Source: Anaerolineae bacterium (GTDB lineage Bacteria > Chloroflexota > Anaerolineae > Aggregatilineales > Phototrophicaceae). Taken from it: 5,357 bases of DNA. Made by a program: the position numbers and the translations under genes. The stretch spans positions 1-5,357 of the forward strand of contig JALONZ010000190.1 in NCBI GenBank assembly GCA_025454675.1, in the 5' to 3' direction. The notes beneath the pieces are model-generated. The model worked only from the letters and a program-made list of their open reading frames with translations, did no database searches and was not told the DNA's origin. This document shows, piece after piece, positions 1 to 5,357 of the stretch (position 1 is its first letter; each line of letters begins with the position of its first letter).

Positions 1-1499
1 AATACACTCAAGAAACTGCCCAAAATGACCACCGCGCAGGCTTGTATCCAATGGACAACCCACCACGAATCGGTAAGGCTCATATGGCGTTCTTTGGGAT
101 TGCTCACAAGGCGCGTGATGCCGTCATAAGCGGTGATGAGCAAAAAGGGTATCATCCATGACCAAACGCGCCCCGTCTCGCCCCTTGCGGTATTGCTTAG
201 GGTGGTGATGAGGATGGTGAGCCATAACGCCAAACCGAGCAATAAAATCGGTTGCATCGCGCCTTTTTCGCGTCCGCGTAATCCCCAATATAAGCCATAT
301 AAACTGAGGAGCGCCCACATAATCCCCGCGAATAATATCCAATCCCAAACGTGCATGACCACCCAAAACCAATAATTGCGGTCAAGTTCTAAATGGTCAT
401 CGAGTGCCACATTCAAAATTTCGAGTGGGGTTTCGCGCGTGATGAGCCAATATGTCCCCCACACGATTAACATCCCAAATCCGAAGATGATGCCGACCAA
501 CTCCGCATGGAGTAAACGCGATGAACGGATAGGTTTTTGCCCCAAAAATGAGGATAAGAGGGTATATAACCCAAATAGCAAAAACATGGGCATAAACGCG
601 AAATTGATGAAACTGCCAACCCCTGCCACAAACCCCGCGATGAGCAAATAGCGCAGGCTACCTGCCCGCCTAAAGCCGTGTTTGGCACTCGCCATGATGC
701 CCAAGTGCAAATATAAAAAGCTGGTGATGGCAAAGAATGGGTATAAGCTATTCCACGAGCCAGCCCATAGGGCAATACTTGGCACAAGCGCCCACCCGAT
801 GATGAGGCGGCGCGAGGCTTCTTCTGTAAAAAATTGTTTGGCGACGGCGAATAACGGGATAACGGTCAGACTTGCCCAAAAGGGCATGGTGATGCCAAAC
901 CACGCGCTTGCCCATTCGGCGGGGGTGTAATCAATAAACCGATACACCTGACACTGATACATATAAAGTGGGTCACGCAAGGCTTCTGTGATGGAAACGG
1001 GCAGGGCATTGAATGCCGATTCCAGCAAGGCATACCAAAATGGCGCACCGGGCGGGCTAAGTGCCACATGACGCGGTAAGTTGGGCATGAGCATAGACCA
1101 ATCACGCCACAACGTTTCCGCTTCGGCGGAATTGAGCCACATGCCAACGGGGTGCGGGGCAGTTGCGCCTGCGGAAAGTGTGCGGACGAGCATGGTATAT
1201 AACGCATCGCCATCGCGCAGATATGCCGCGCCCCATGCGATGAGGGTCGCGCCAATCATCACCCCACCGAATAACATCCACAACCGTCGTTTTTGCAATT
1301 GCCATACCAAGATGAGATAGGCAAGGATGATGAACGCCAACACCAGCACGCGGGCATAGGGGACGCGGATATGTGACCAGCGCCAACCGAAGCCTCCGCG
1401 TAACCATTCGCTGAGGTCGAAAGCGATTGCCAATAATAACCCTGCTGAAATCAGGGTCATCAGCAAAAAAGACCGTCTGAATGTGGATTTATTCGCCAT
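1..1499 (-). CDS. Polytopic membrane protein, GT-C glycosyltransferase-like (3' end cut by window)
   Basis: One minus-strand frame is open from ATG at 1499 to the window edge, giving 499 codons without a stop, so the C-terminus is missing. The product is very hydrophobic. About a dozen likely membrane segments lie near residues 11-27, 48-67, 73-93, 203-220, 232-247, 250-270, 283-315 (two), 332-354, 376-406 (two), 417-433, 447-462 and 481-499. Trp and Tyr are abundant. Residues 130-163 form a loop with LSPPGAPFWYALLE, like the PPG motif of many GT-C enzymes. Residues 439-451 (RGETGRVWSWMIP) resemble their late GE..R.W...P motif. The N-terminal WLRGG..WRW (32-41) recalls uncharacterised Anaerolineae membrane proteins. 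The inferred role is transfer of sugar from a polyprenyl-phosphate donor at the outer face of the membrane. The start lies 7 bp after the GT2 stop and lacks a clear Shine-Dalgarno, which suggests translational coupling. An uncharacterised membrane protein without transferase activity remains possible. Confidence 0.85.
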   Translation of the reverse strand, partial: MANKSTFRRSFLLMTLISAGLLLAIAFDLSEWLRGGFGWRWSHIRVPYARVLVLAFIILAYLILVWQLQKRRLWMLFGGVMIGATLIAWGAAYLRDGDALYTMLVRTLSAGATAPHPVGMWLNSAEAETLWRDWSMLMPNLPRHVALSPPGAPFWYALLESAFNALPVSITEALRDPLYMYQCQVYRFIDYTPAEWASAWFGITMPFWASLTVIPLFAVAKQFFTEEASRRLIIGWALVPSIALWAGSWNSLYPFFAITSFLYLHLGIMASAKHGFRRAGSLRYLLIAGFVAGVGSFINFAFMPMFLLFGLYTLLSSFLGQKPIRSSRLLHAELVGIIFGFGMLIVWGTYWLITRETPLEILNVALDDHLELDRNYWFWVVMHVWDWILFAGIMWALLSLYGLYWGLRGREKGAMQPILLLGLALWLTILITTLSNTARGETGRVWSWMIPFLLITAYDGITRLVSNPKERHMSLTDSWWVVHWIQACAVVILGSFLSV

Positions 1500-1506
1500 A
1501 AGCCGA

Positions 1507-2253
1507 TTAATTTACAAACCGATATTTGATGAGCGCCCATAATGCTTTGGGTGCGTCATGCCATTTAATCTTTTTGCCTTCGTCCCATTCGCGCCCGTTA
1601 TATGAAATCGGGACTTCATAAATGCGGATGCCTTTTTTCAAGACTTTGGCGGTGAATTCCGGTTCAAATTCAAATCCCCGCGCCCGAATGACCATATCTT
1701 GAACCACTTCGCGCCGAAACACTTTATAGCAGGTTTCCATATCGCTCAAAATGGCATTGTATAAGACATTGGTGGCGAGGGTGAGCAATTTATTAGCCAC
1801 CATATTCCAAAAGTTCATCGCTTTGCGCGGACCGCCCAAAAAGCGCGAGCCATACACCACCGTTGATAAACCTTCTTCCAGTGGCTTGAGTAATACTGGA
1901 TAATCACGCGGGTCATATTCTTCGTCCGCATCTTGGATGAGGATGATGTCACAGCGTGCCGCCTTAAACCCTGTTACCAACGCCGCGCCTTTGCCCTGAT
2001 TATGGTCATGATATAAAATATCGAGGTCATCATTGCGCGGGTCTTCTTGCAAACGGCGCAAAATTTCACGGCTTTTATCGGTTGAACCATCATCCACAAT
2101 GATGATTTGGTCTGCCAATTCAACCGCACGCACACGCTCAATCACCTTTTCGATGAAATGTTCCTCATTGTAGCAGGGGATGACAACCGTTAAGGTCAGG
2201 CGTTTTGCCCCTGTTTTGGCGGTATTGCTGGCACTGGATGTATTTTCTTGCAT
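1507..2253 (-). CDS. Family 2 glycosyltransferase, DPM1/DPG-synthase-like
   Basis: The 248-residue product is a soluble GT2 enzyme with a GT-A fold. Visible motifs in order are VVIPCYNEE (23-31), IIVDDGSTD (51-59), NQGKGAAL (85-92), the metal/nucleotide-binding acidic motif QDADEEYDP (107-115), GSRF (135-138), SDMETCYKVFRR (170-181), GFEFEPEFTAKV (193-204) and the late EVPISYNGRE..EGKKIKWHD (213-233). This set is typical of the dolichyl/polyprenyl-phosphate mannose or glucose synthase-like group, which transfers a sugar from GDP- or UDP-sugar to a polyprenyl phosphate on the cytoplasmic face. No C-terminal membrane segment is present, as in short DPM1-type enzymes. The frame is open back to a GTG at 2292, but that codon lies upstream of the predicted transcription start. 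The ATG at 2253 follows GAGGA at 7 bp spacing and is chosen. The next gene, a GT-C-like membrane protein 7 bp downstream, is the natural user of a lipid-linked sugar. Sugar and acceptor cannot be read from the sequence. Confidence 0.95.
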   Translation of the reverse strand: MQENTSSASNTAKTGAKRLTLTVVIPCYNEEHFIEKVIERVRAVELADQIIIVDDGSTDKSREILRRLQEDPRNDDLDILYHDHNQGKGAALVTGFKAARCDIILIQDADEEYDPRDYPVLLKPLEEGLSTVVYGSRFLGGPRKAMNFWNMVANKLLTLATNVLYNAILSDMETCYKVFRREVVQDMVIRARGFEFEPEFTAKVLKKGIRIYEVPISYNGREWDEGKKIKWHDAPKALWALIKYRFVN

Positions 2254-2260
2254 GTAAAAA

Positions 2261-2265
2261 TCCTC
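2261..2265 (-). promoter_or_regulatory. Shine-Dalgarno deciding the GT2 start
   Basis: On the minus strand GAGGA precedes the ATG at 2253 with a 7-bp spacer. The alternative in-frame GTG at 2292 has no such site and lies ahead of the predicted transcript start. Confidence 0.8.
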
Positions 2266-2280
2266 AAGATAAGTGCTATT

Positions 2281-2294
2281 CGATGAATTCACCG
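2281..2294. promoter_or_regulatory. Quasi-palindrome at the predicted transcription start (possible operator)
   Basis: The 14 bases CGATGAATTCACCG, directly downstream of the -10, are symmetric around GAATTC except for one mismatched pair (T against C, three bases in from each end). The site spans the expected +1, a usual place for a repressor operator. No regulator is encoded nearby and the symmetry may be chance. Confidence 0.3.
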
Positions 2295-2322
2295 ATTATA
2301 GCATGAAATTGAGGGGTGTTAA
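2295..2322 (-). promoter_or_regulatory. Sigma-70-type promoter for the glycosyltransferase pair
   Basis: Reading the minus strand, the -35 is TTAACA (2322-2317, five of six matches to TTGACA). The spacer is 16 bp, and the -10 is a perfect TATAAT (2300-2295) preceded by an extended TGC. Transcription should begin near 2288. The -35 overlaps the TAA stop of deoC (2321-2319), so this is an internal promoter. It lets the GT2 and membrane-protein genes be expressed independently of the genes upstream. The call rests on sequence match alone. Confidence 0.75.
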
Positions 2323-3011
2323 TATCCATCCCCGCCGAGAGCTTTGCCACCGCCTAATTCTTTGATGATTGCCACACCCGCGCTCACACCCAACCGATTC
2401 GCGCCTGCCTCAATCATGGCGAGTGCGGTCGCCAAATTGCGGATGCCACCACTGGCTTTGACACCCATATCCGCGCCAACCGTATTTCGCATCAGGCGAA
2501 TATCATCTGCTGTTGCGCCACCACTTGAAAATCCGGTGCTGGTCTTGACGAAATCCGCGCCCGCATCCATACAAACCCGACATGCCACGACTTTTTCAGC
2601 ATCGGTTAATAAGCACGTCTCTAAAATGACTTTGCAAATCGCGCCCTTTAGCTGACATTCCGCCACGATGGACGAAATATCATGATGCACCGCGCTGATA
2701 TTATCGGCTTTCAGTTCCCCCACCGATAGCACCATATCAATTTCGGTTGCGCCGTGTTCCAAAGCGACTTGGGTCTCATATACTTTGGCGGATGTGTGCA
2801 TCGCACCGAGTGGAAATCCGACTACGGTACACACTTTCACCGCGCTACCCGCCAATTTTTGCGCCGCGAGTGGCACATAAACCCCATTCACACACACAGA
2901 GGCGAATCCGTATTGCATCGCCTCTGCACAAACTACCTCAATTTGTTCGGGCATGGCTTCTGGCTTGAGGAGCGTATGGTCAATCATACCCGCGAGTGTT
3001 TTTGCATCCAT
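2319..3011 (-). CDS. deoC: Deoxyribose-phosphate aldolase
   Basis: This cytosolic class I aldolase cleaves 2-deoxyribose 5-phosphate to glyceraldehyde 3-phosphate and acetaldehyde, feeding deoxynucleoside sugar into central metabolism. The 230-residue product has the usual length of short bacterial DeoC and covers a whole TIM barrel. It opens with IDHTLLKP (10-17). The Schiff-base lysine is K156 in FVKTSTGF, and the proton-relay residues are D92 in EIDMV and K185 in GVKASGGI. The C-terminal phosphate-binding part includes GANRLGVSAG (203-212). All catalytic residues are present. The ATG at 3011 follows AAGGA (3023-3019) with a 7-bp spacer. The gene starts 26 bp after the SH3-protein gene with no promoter visible between them, so it is probably co-transcribed with it. 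No deoA, deoB, deoD, cdd or deoR-type regulator is visible beside it. The stop codon overlaps the -35 of the downstream promoter. Confidence 0.97.
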   Translation of the reverse strand: MDAKTLAGMIDHTLLKPEAMPEQIEVVCAEAMQYGFASVCVNGVYVPLAAQKLAGSAVKVCTVVGFPLGAMHTSAKVYETQVALEHGATEIDMVLSVGELKADNISAVHHDISSIVAECQLKGAICKVILETCLLTDAEKVVACRVCMDAGADFVKTSTGFSSGGATADDIRLMRNTVGADMGVKASGGIRNLATALAMIEAGANRLGVSAGVAIIKELGGGKALGGDGY

Positions 3012-3037
3012 TGATTTATCCTTATTTGGGATGTTGG

Positions 3038-4111
3038 TTATTCTGGTCTAAAAAATGATGCTTCTGCCCAACCCAATTGACCGTTATCAAATTGAACATA
3101 ATAAAATGTGCAACATCCAACGAATTGACTTTCTAAAATTGTACCTGCTGTACCCGGTTGTACTTCACCGATGACTGTCGGTTGCCCGCCACCGGGGACA
3201 GATGTGATGCCGATACTATAGGCGAATGATACCACCACCCGATTCGGTGATGATGGGGCGGCTGTTTCGGTAGATTCGGCATTATTGCCATTATTATTTG
3301 TTGTCACAGGAGCAGGGGTTGGCACAAAACTGGCTTCGGCGATGAATGCGTCTAAATCGGTTTGGGCGATGGGTTCTGCGATAGCGATGGTTTCTGGCAA
3401 TCCCAACGCGACAATTTCATCGGTTTCATAGGGGACAGCCTCATAAGCAACCACATCATCCACCGTTTCTTGGGTCAATTTTGCGCCTGCGGGGATATAA
3501 AATATCTCATTCCCCACCAACACCTTAATATCACCCGCCAATATATGCGCCACGACTACATCGCTATTCACGACAACCAACGATGTGTTTTCGGATAACA
3601 CATAGGTTTTATCACCGATGATGAGTTGGCTTGGTTCGGTGGTTTCCAGATGAATATAAGGGATGCAATCACTTTCTTCTGCGGGGGTATATTCCAAAAG
3701 GGTCGGAATAACCGCGTTGCTATTGCCGATGACCGGTAAATCAGCAATTTCTGCCGATAAATTGCTCACCAAATCGGCAAAAACCCACCCGCCATCCTCA
3801 TCATTCACCCGAAGCCATTCAGATGATTGGTCACGCCCAACGATTTCTGCGGTGCTTCCGCTTTCTATGACGGCTACCACCAACCCACTCCGCGAGGGTA
3901 ATGAGCGCACATTCACATTCTGAGCCACATCCCCTGTGACAATTTCGAGGGGTGTTGATGTGAGTTCGCCATCTCCCGCAAGGGTGGCGATGAGCGTATC
4001 TTGTTCAACGGTGACATCGGATAGCGTGCAATATTCCTCAGATGTCTCTTGTGCGACTAACGAGATACTAAAACTAAGAATGATGATGAACAGCCATATT
4101 TTTTTTAGCAT
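3038..4111 (-). CDS. Secreted protein with two SH3-like segments and a possible FecR-like middle
   Basis: The 357-residue product begins with a clear signal peptide: KK at 3-4, a hydrophobic core at 5-19 and likely cleavage after A20 (SLVA before QETSEE). No lipobox cysteine is present. Residues 58-118 form a bacterial SH3 (SH3b) domain with VNVRSLPSRSG, a turn-rich middle, WLRV and GGWVFADLV. Residues 160-215 are beta-rich, with LAGDIKVLVG and YIPAGAKLT, and resemble a FecR-type beta segment; this reading is tentative. A Pro/Thr/Asn/Ser-rich linker (264-290) leads to a second SH3-like segment (292-356) with SVPGGGQPTVIGEV, a CC pair at 333-334, and LGWAEASFF. SH3b domains bind cell-wall or other extracellular ligands, so an envelope-located binding or scaffolding role is inferred. 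No catalytic domain is seen. The ATG at 4111 follows AAAGGGG (4126-4120) at 8 bp. The gene lies 30 bp after the 101-residue gene and 26 bp before deoC, consistent with one transcript. Confidence 0.9.
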   Translation of the reverse strand: MLKKIWLFIIILSFSISLVAQETSEEYCTLSDVTVEQDTLIATLAGDGELTSTPLEIVTGDVAQNVNVRSLPSRSGLVVAVIESGSTAEIVGRDQSSEWLRVNDEDGGWVFADLVSNLSAEIADLPVIGNSNAVIPTLLEYTPAEESDCIPYIHLETTEPSQLIIGDKTYVLSENTSLVVVNSDVVVAHILAGDIKVLVGNEIFYIPAGAKLTQETVDDVVAYEAVPYETDEIVALGLPETIAIAEPIAQTDLDAFIAEASFVPTPAPVTTNNNGNNAESTETAAPSSPNRVVVSFAYSIGITSVPGGGQPTVIGEVQPGTAGTILESQFVGCCTFYYVQFDNGQLGWAEASFFRPE

Positions 4112-4141
4112 GTCATATTCCCCTTTGTGATGCTGATAAAA

Positions 4142-4447
4142 TTATTTCATGTCCTCAACGTTGACTTGTACATAGCTCCCCAAACGGATGAGCCGATTGA
4201 TATACGGATTGCGGATGACGGGCATTTTCATGACCTCACCATCACGCACCAATGTCAGATGATACACCGAAACCGAGCGCAATCCCGCAAAAAAACGGTC
4301 TTCCACGCCGACTTCACGTTGAATTTCCCAACCTTGTGTGAGCAATGTCACGAGTGCATCGCCACCCGCATATCTTTCGGAATCGGAATGCCAATGTTGG
4401 GTTACATCAAAATAATCCATGTGATAATTAGAAGAAGTGTTGTTCAT
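4142..4447 (-). CDS. Conserved-looking small protein of unknown function
   Basis: I do not recognise this 101-residue protein with certainty. It has no signal peptide or membrane segment and should be cytosolic. The N-terminus (1-25) is polar and rich in His, Asn and Ser. Residues 27-41 (AGGDALVTLLTQGWE) look like a helix ending in GWE. They are followed by strand-like stretches at 41-50 and 58-77, the second running VYHLTLVRDGE and ending at MPV, and then NPYINRLI (80-87). The helix-GWE-strand layout resembles small DUF4177-like proteins; this is a weak inference. The ATG at 4447 is supported by GGAG (4458-4455) with a 7-bp spacer, and an internal ATG at 4420 lacks such a site. The gene is the first of the close leftward series leading to the SH3 protein and deoC. 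I found no convincing promoter in front of it. Confidence 0.72.
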   Translation of the reverse strand: MNNTSSNYHMDYFDVTQHWHSDSERYAGGDALVTLLTQGWEIQREVGVEDRFFAGLRSVSVYHLTLVRDGEVMKMPVIRNPYINRLIRLGSYVQVNVEDMK

Positions 4448-4489
4448 AGTGGGTCTCCAAAAAAATAATTAGGCTATTTTATTTACTTT

Positions 4490-4546
4490 GAATGCTGGTT
4501 CGTTTCTTCGCTTGACGGCAGGCGCTAAAGCACCCGCCTAGCATTC
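4490..4546. repeat. Nested inverted repeat with CTAAAG centre
   Basis: Outer arms GAATGCT (4490-4496) and AGCATTC (4540-4546) are perfectly complementary over 7 bp. They enclose an inner hairpin, either AGGCG/CGCCT (4520-4524 with 4535-4539) or GGCGCT/AGCACC (4521-4526 with 4529-4534). The latter has one mismatch that becomes a G-U wobble on the minus-strand RNA. The centre of the second form is CTAAAG (4525-4530). Confidence 0.6.
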
Positions 4547-4550
4547 CTAA

Positions 4551-4568
4551 AGCCTGCTGAAGCAGGCT
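4551..4568. repeat. Perfect palindrome with CTGAAG centre
   Basis: AGCCTGCT (4551-4558) and AGCAGGCT (4561-4568) pair perfectly around GA. The realistic hairpin is a 7-bp GC-rich stem with a TGAA loop. Read leftward, the stem is followed only by TTTAGG, so it would be at best a weak intrinsic terminator for the HEAT-like gene. A competing pairing GCAGG/CCTGC (4562-4566 with 4571-4575) is also possible. Confidence 0.75.
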
Positions 4569-4592
4569 GTCCTGCCTATTTTGAGGGATATT

Positions 4593-4608
4593 TTGGTTTT
4601 TAGACCAA
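4593..4608. repeat. Short inverted repeat
   Basis: TTGGT (4593-4597) pairs with ACCAA (4604-4608) across a six-base loop TTTTAG. It is AT-rich and short and lies between the stronger palindromes; alone it would not be notable. Confidence 0.4.
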
Positions 4609-4633
4609 TTTACCCACCTATTTGTGATAGACA

Positions 4634-4651
4634 AGCGCCCTTTAGGGTGCT
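4634..4651. repeat. Palindrome with CTTTAG centre
   Basis: AGCGCCCT (4634-4641) and AGGGTGCT (4644-4651) pair over 8 bp around TT with a single G-T pair, which stays paired as a wobble in plus-strand RNA. The centre is CTTTAG (4640-4645). On the plus strand TTT follows the stem, too short for a confident terminator. Confidence 0.7.
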
Positions 4652-4652
4652 T

Positions 4653-4704
4653 TTACAGAGCGATTAGCCAGAGACTTTAGTCTCTGGTGAAGAAAACGCT
4701 GTAA
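4653..4704. repeat. Compound hairpin containing a perfect 20-bp palindrome
   Basis: The inner part is CCAGAGACT (4668-4676), TT, AGTCTCTGG (4679-4687), a perfect 9-bp stem centred on CTTTAG (4675-4680). It sits inside a second pairing, TTACAG plus CG (4653-4658 and 4661-4662) with CGCTGTAA (4697-4704), 8 bp interrupted by a two-base bulge AG. The nesting of two stems suggests a structured repeat unit rather than one accidental palindrome. Confidence 0.75.
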
Positions 4705-4804
4705 CCAGCAATCAAGTATTTATCCTGATTGTAACCGACTCTTTCATGGGGTGCAAATTAACATTCGGGATGAGTCAAGCGTGTTCTCATCTTACCGATA
4801 TAAA

Positions 4805-5347
4805 TTAGTCATTTAACAACTTAACCCCAAATCCTGCCAGAAATTTACTGATTCCCACCACATTCAACATAATTTCGCCGTTGCGTATTTTTTGTTTGAC
4901 ATCGCGTATCGAAAGCGGGCGAATTTGGTAAATATATTTGGTCAATATGCAATATAAAACCTCCTCTTTCACATATATATCAGGGTCATTATCCAAGACG
5001 AATAACAAATGATGGTCTATCACTTGCTTTTGAGAAGCCCACACACTGGCGGCACAACTTCGCACAGAACTATTTTCATCATGAAGCGATAGGTGCCGAA
5101 CTTTCTCCATTAAAAATTCATCTAAGACAAAATGAAACCCCAATGCGGTTAGACACTCGTAACGCCAATCTTCACTATCATCATTCAGGCATTTTATAAA
5201 AAATTCTTTTGCTGGTTCATAACGATGATGTGCTAGTAAATGTATATCACTGGGATTAGCAAATTCATTTTGTTGATGTGCCTGAATGATTTGTGCTAGA
5301 ACACGCTGTAAATCAGGATTATCGCTCATCAGAATAATTTTCCTCAT
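4805..5347 (-). CDS. HEAT-repeat-like protein, function unknown
   Basis: The 180-residue product is mostly helical and soluble, with no signal peptide. Three HEAT-like units are visible near residues 47-72 (FIKCLNDDSEDWRYECLTAL), 81-104 (LSLHDENSSVRSCAASVWAS) and 113-138 (LFVLDNDPDIYVKEEVLYCI). Each shows the usual D-x(2-4)-V/W-R/K turn between two helices. HEAT repeats form curved protein-binding solenoids, so a binding role is inferred; partner and process are unknown. The C-terminal 40 residues (KQKIRNGEIMLNVVGISKFL and after) do not fit the repeat. The ATG at 5347 has no visible Shine-Dalgarno in the ten bases left, and the frame stays open to the window edge. A second in-frame ATG at 5329 (MSDNPDLQ) follows GAGGA at 11 bp and is a real alternative. 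Base use is AT-richer than in the glycosyltransferase genes: 5101-5160 has 22 G+C of 60, against 37 of 60 at 1141-1200. It is separated from the other genes by the palindrome-rich region. Confidence 0.8.
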   Translation of the reverse strand: MRKIILMSDNPDLQRVLAQIIQAHQQNEFANPSDIHLLAHHRYEPAKEFFIKCLNDDSEDWRYECLTALGFHFVLDEFLMEKVRHLSLHDENSSVRSCAASVWASQKQVIDHHLLFVLDNDPDIYVKEEVLYCILTKYIYQIRPLSIRDVKQKIRNGEIMLNVVGISKFLAGFGVKLLND

Positions 5348-5357
5348 ATATTCATCA

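Larger units (their letters stand above)
4448..4804. other. 357-bp non-coding region rich in palindromes
   Basis: No credible gene is seen on either strand. It separates the HEAT-like gene from the leftward series starting at 4447. The stretch 4459-4490 is AT-rich. The middle (4490-4704) carries at least five inverted repeats, listed separately. The part from 4737 to 4804 shows no clear terminator for the HEAT-like gene and no repeat. A promoter for the 4447 gene must lie here or further upstream, but no good -35/-10 pair was found. Confidence 0.7.

Noticed and set aside
124..1407. Several shorter open frames of 60-130 codons on both strands within the membrane-protein region
   Set aside because: A single minus-strand frame is open through all of 1-1499 and encodes coherent membrane segments and GT-C-like motifs. 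The others have unnatural compositions (Pro/Arg/Cys/His-rich) and overlap it entirely.
2254..2292. N-terminal extension of the GT2 gene from GTG at 2292
   Set aside because: The GTG lies upstream of the transcription start predicted from the TATAAT at 2295-2300 and lacks a Shine-Dalgarno, whereas ATG at 2253 has GAGGA at 7 bp. The extra 13 residues also precede the first conserved GT2 motif by a long way.
4048..4111. Lipoprotein signal on the SH3 protein
   Set aside because: There is no cysteine at the end of the hydrophobic segment; the first cysteine is residue 28, beyond a type I-like cleavage site.
2344..4130. Plus-strand open frames opposite deoC and the SH3-protein gene
   Set aside because: They are antisense shadows of strongly supported genes, show no domain and have no convincing ribosome binding site.
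4127..4468. Plus-strand open frame of 113 codons opposite the 101-residue gene
   Set aside because: It has no Shine-Dalgarno or recognisable domain. The minus-strand frame has GGAG at 7 bp and fits the co-directional gene series.
4551..4580. Strong intrinsic terminator for the HEAT-like gene
   Set aside because: The stem is good but the following leftward tract is only TTTAGG, so a strong terminator cannot be claimed.
4490..4704. CRISPR array
   Set aside because: The repeats are palindromes with differing arms, not identical direct repeats with regular spacers, and no cas gene is present.
4448..4804. tRNA or other known structured RNA gene
   Set aside because: No cloverleaf, T-loop GTTCGA-like motif or riboswitch core was recognised; the hairpins are simple palindromes.
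1..5357. Anti-phage defence or toxin-antitoxin system
   Set aside because: No nuclease, toxin, reverse transcriptase, TIR, ATPase or other effector motif was seen. The HEAT-like and 101-residue proteins alone do not support such a claim.

Overview
The window reads as a bacterial chromosome segment in which every supportable gene lies on the minus strand, so it is best read from right to left. Protein style points to a Chloroflexota-like (Anaerolineae-type) bacterium. The clues are the SH3-type secreted protein with a Pro/Thr/Asn linker and the polytopic membrane protein with an N-terminal WLRGG..WRW segment and a PPG motif. This assignment rests on remembered family resemblance, not on a search.

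Layout from right to left: (1) 5347-4805, a 180-residue HEAT-repeat-like protein, visibly AT-richer than the rest, whose upstream region is cut by the window edge. (2) 4804-4448, a 357-bp non-coding region packed with palindromes that share a CTTTAG-type centre. (3) 4447-4142, a 101-residue protein of unknown function. (4) 4111-3038, a secreted protein with two SH3-like segments. (5) 3011-2319, deoxyribose-phosphate aldolase (deoC). (6) 2253-1507, a soluble family 2 glycosyltransferase of the DPM1-like group. (7) 1499 to the left edge, a large multi-pass membrane protein resembling GT-C glycosyltransferases. It is cut by the window edge and open over all 499 visible codons.

Genes 3 to 7 are tightly spaced (30, 26, 65 and 7 bp) and could be read as one leftward transcript. 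A near-consensus promoter (TTAACA, 16 bp, extended TGC-TATAAT) overlaps the deoC stop codon and would drive the two glycosyltransferase genes on their own. That promoter also fixes the GT2 start: its predicted transcription start lies downstream of the more distal GTG, so the ATG at 2253 with its GAGGA Shine-Dalgarno is preferred.

Functionally, the last two genes make a coherent pair. DPM1-like GT2 enzymes load a sugar on a polyprenyl phosphate, and GT-C membrane enzymes use such lipid-linked donors outside the membrane. The secreted SH3 protein also belongs to the envelope, while deoC is nucleoside catabolism and looks like an ordinary passenger. I see no CRISPR array, tRNA, rRNA, insertion sequence or clear defence system. 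The most unusual non-genic feature is the palindrome cluster at 4490-4704.
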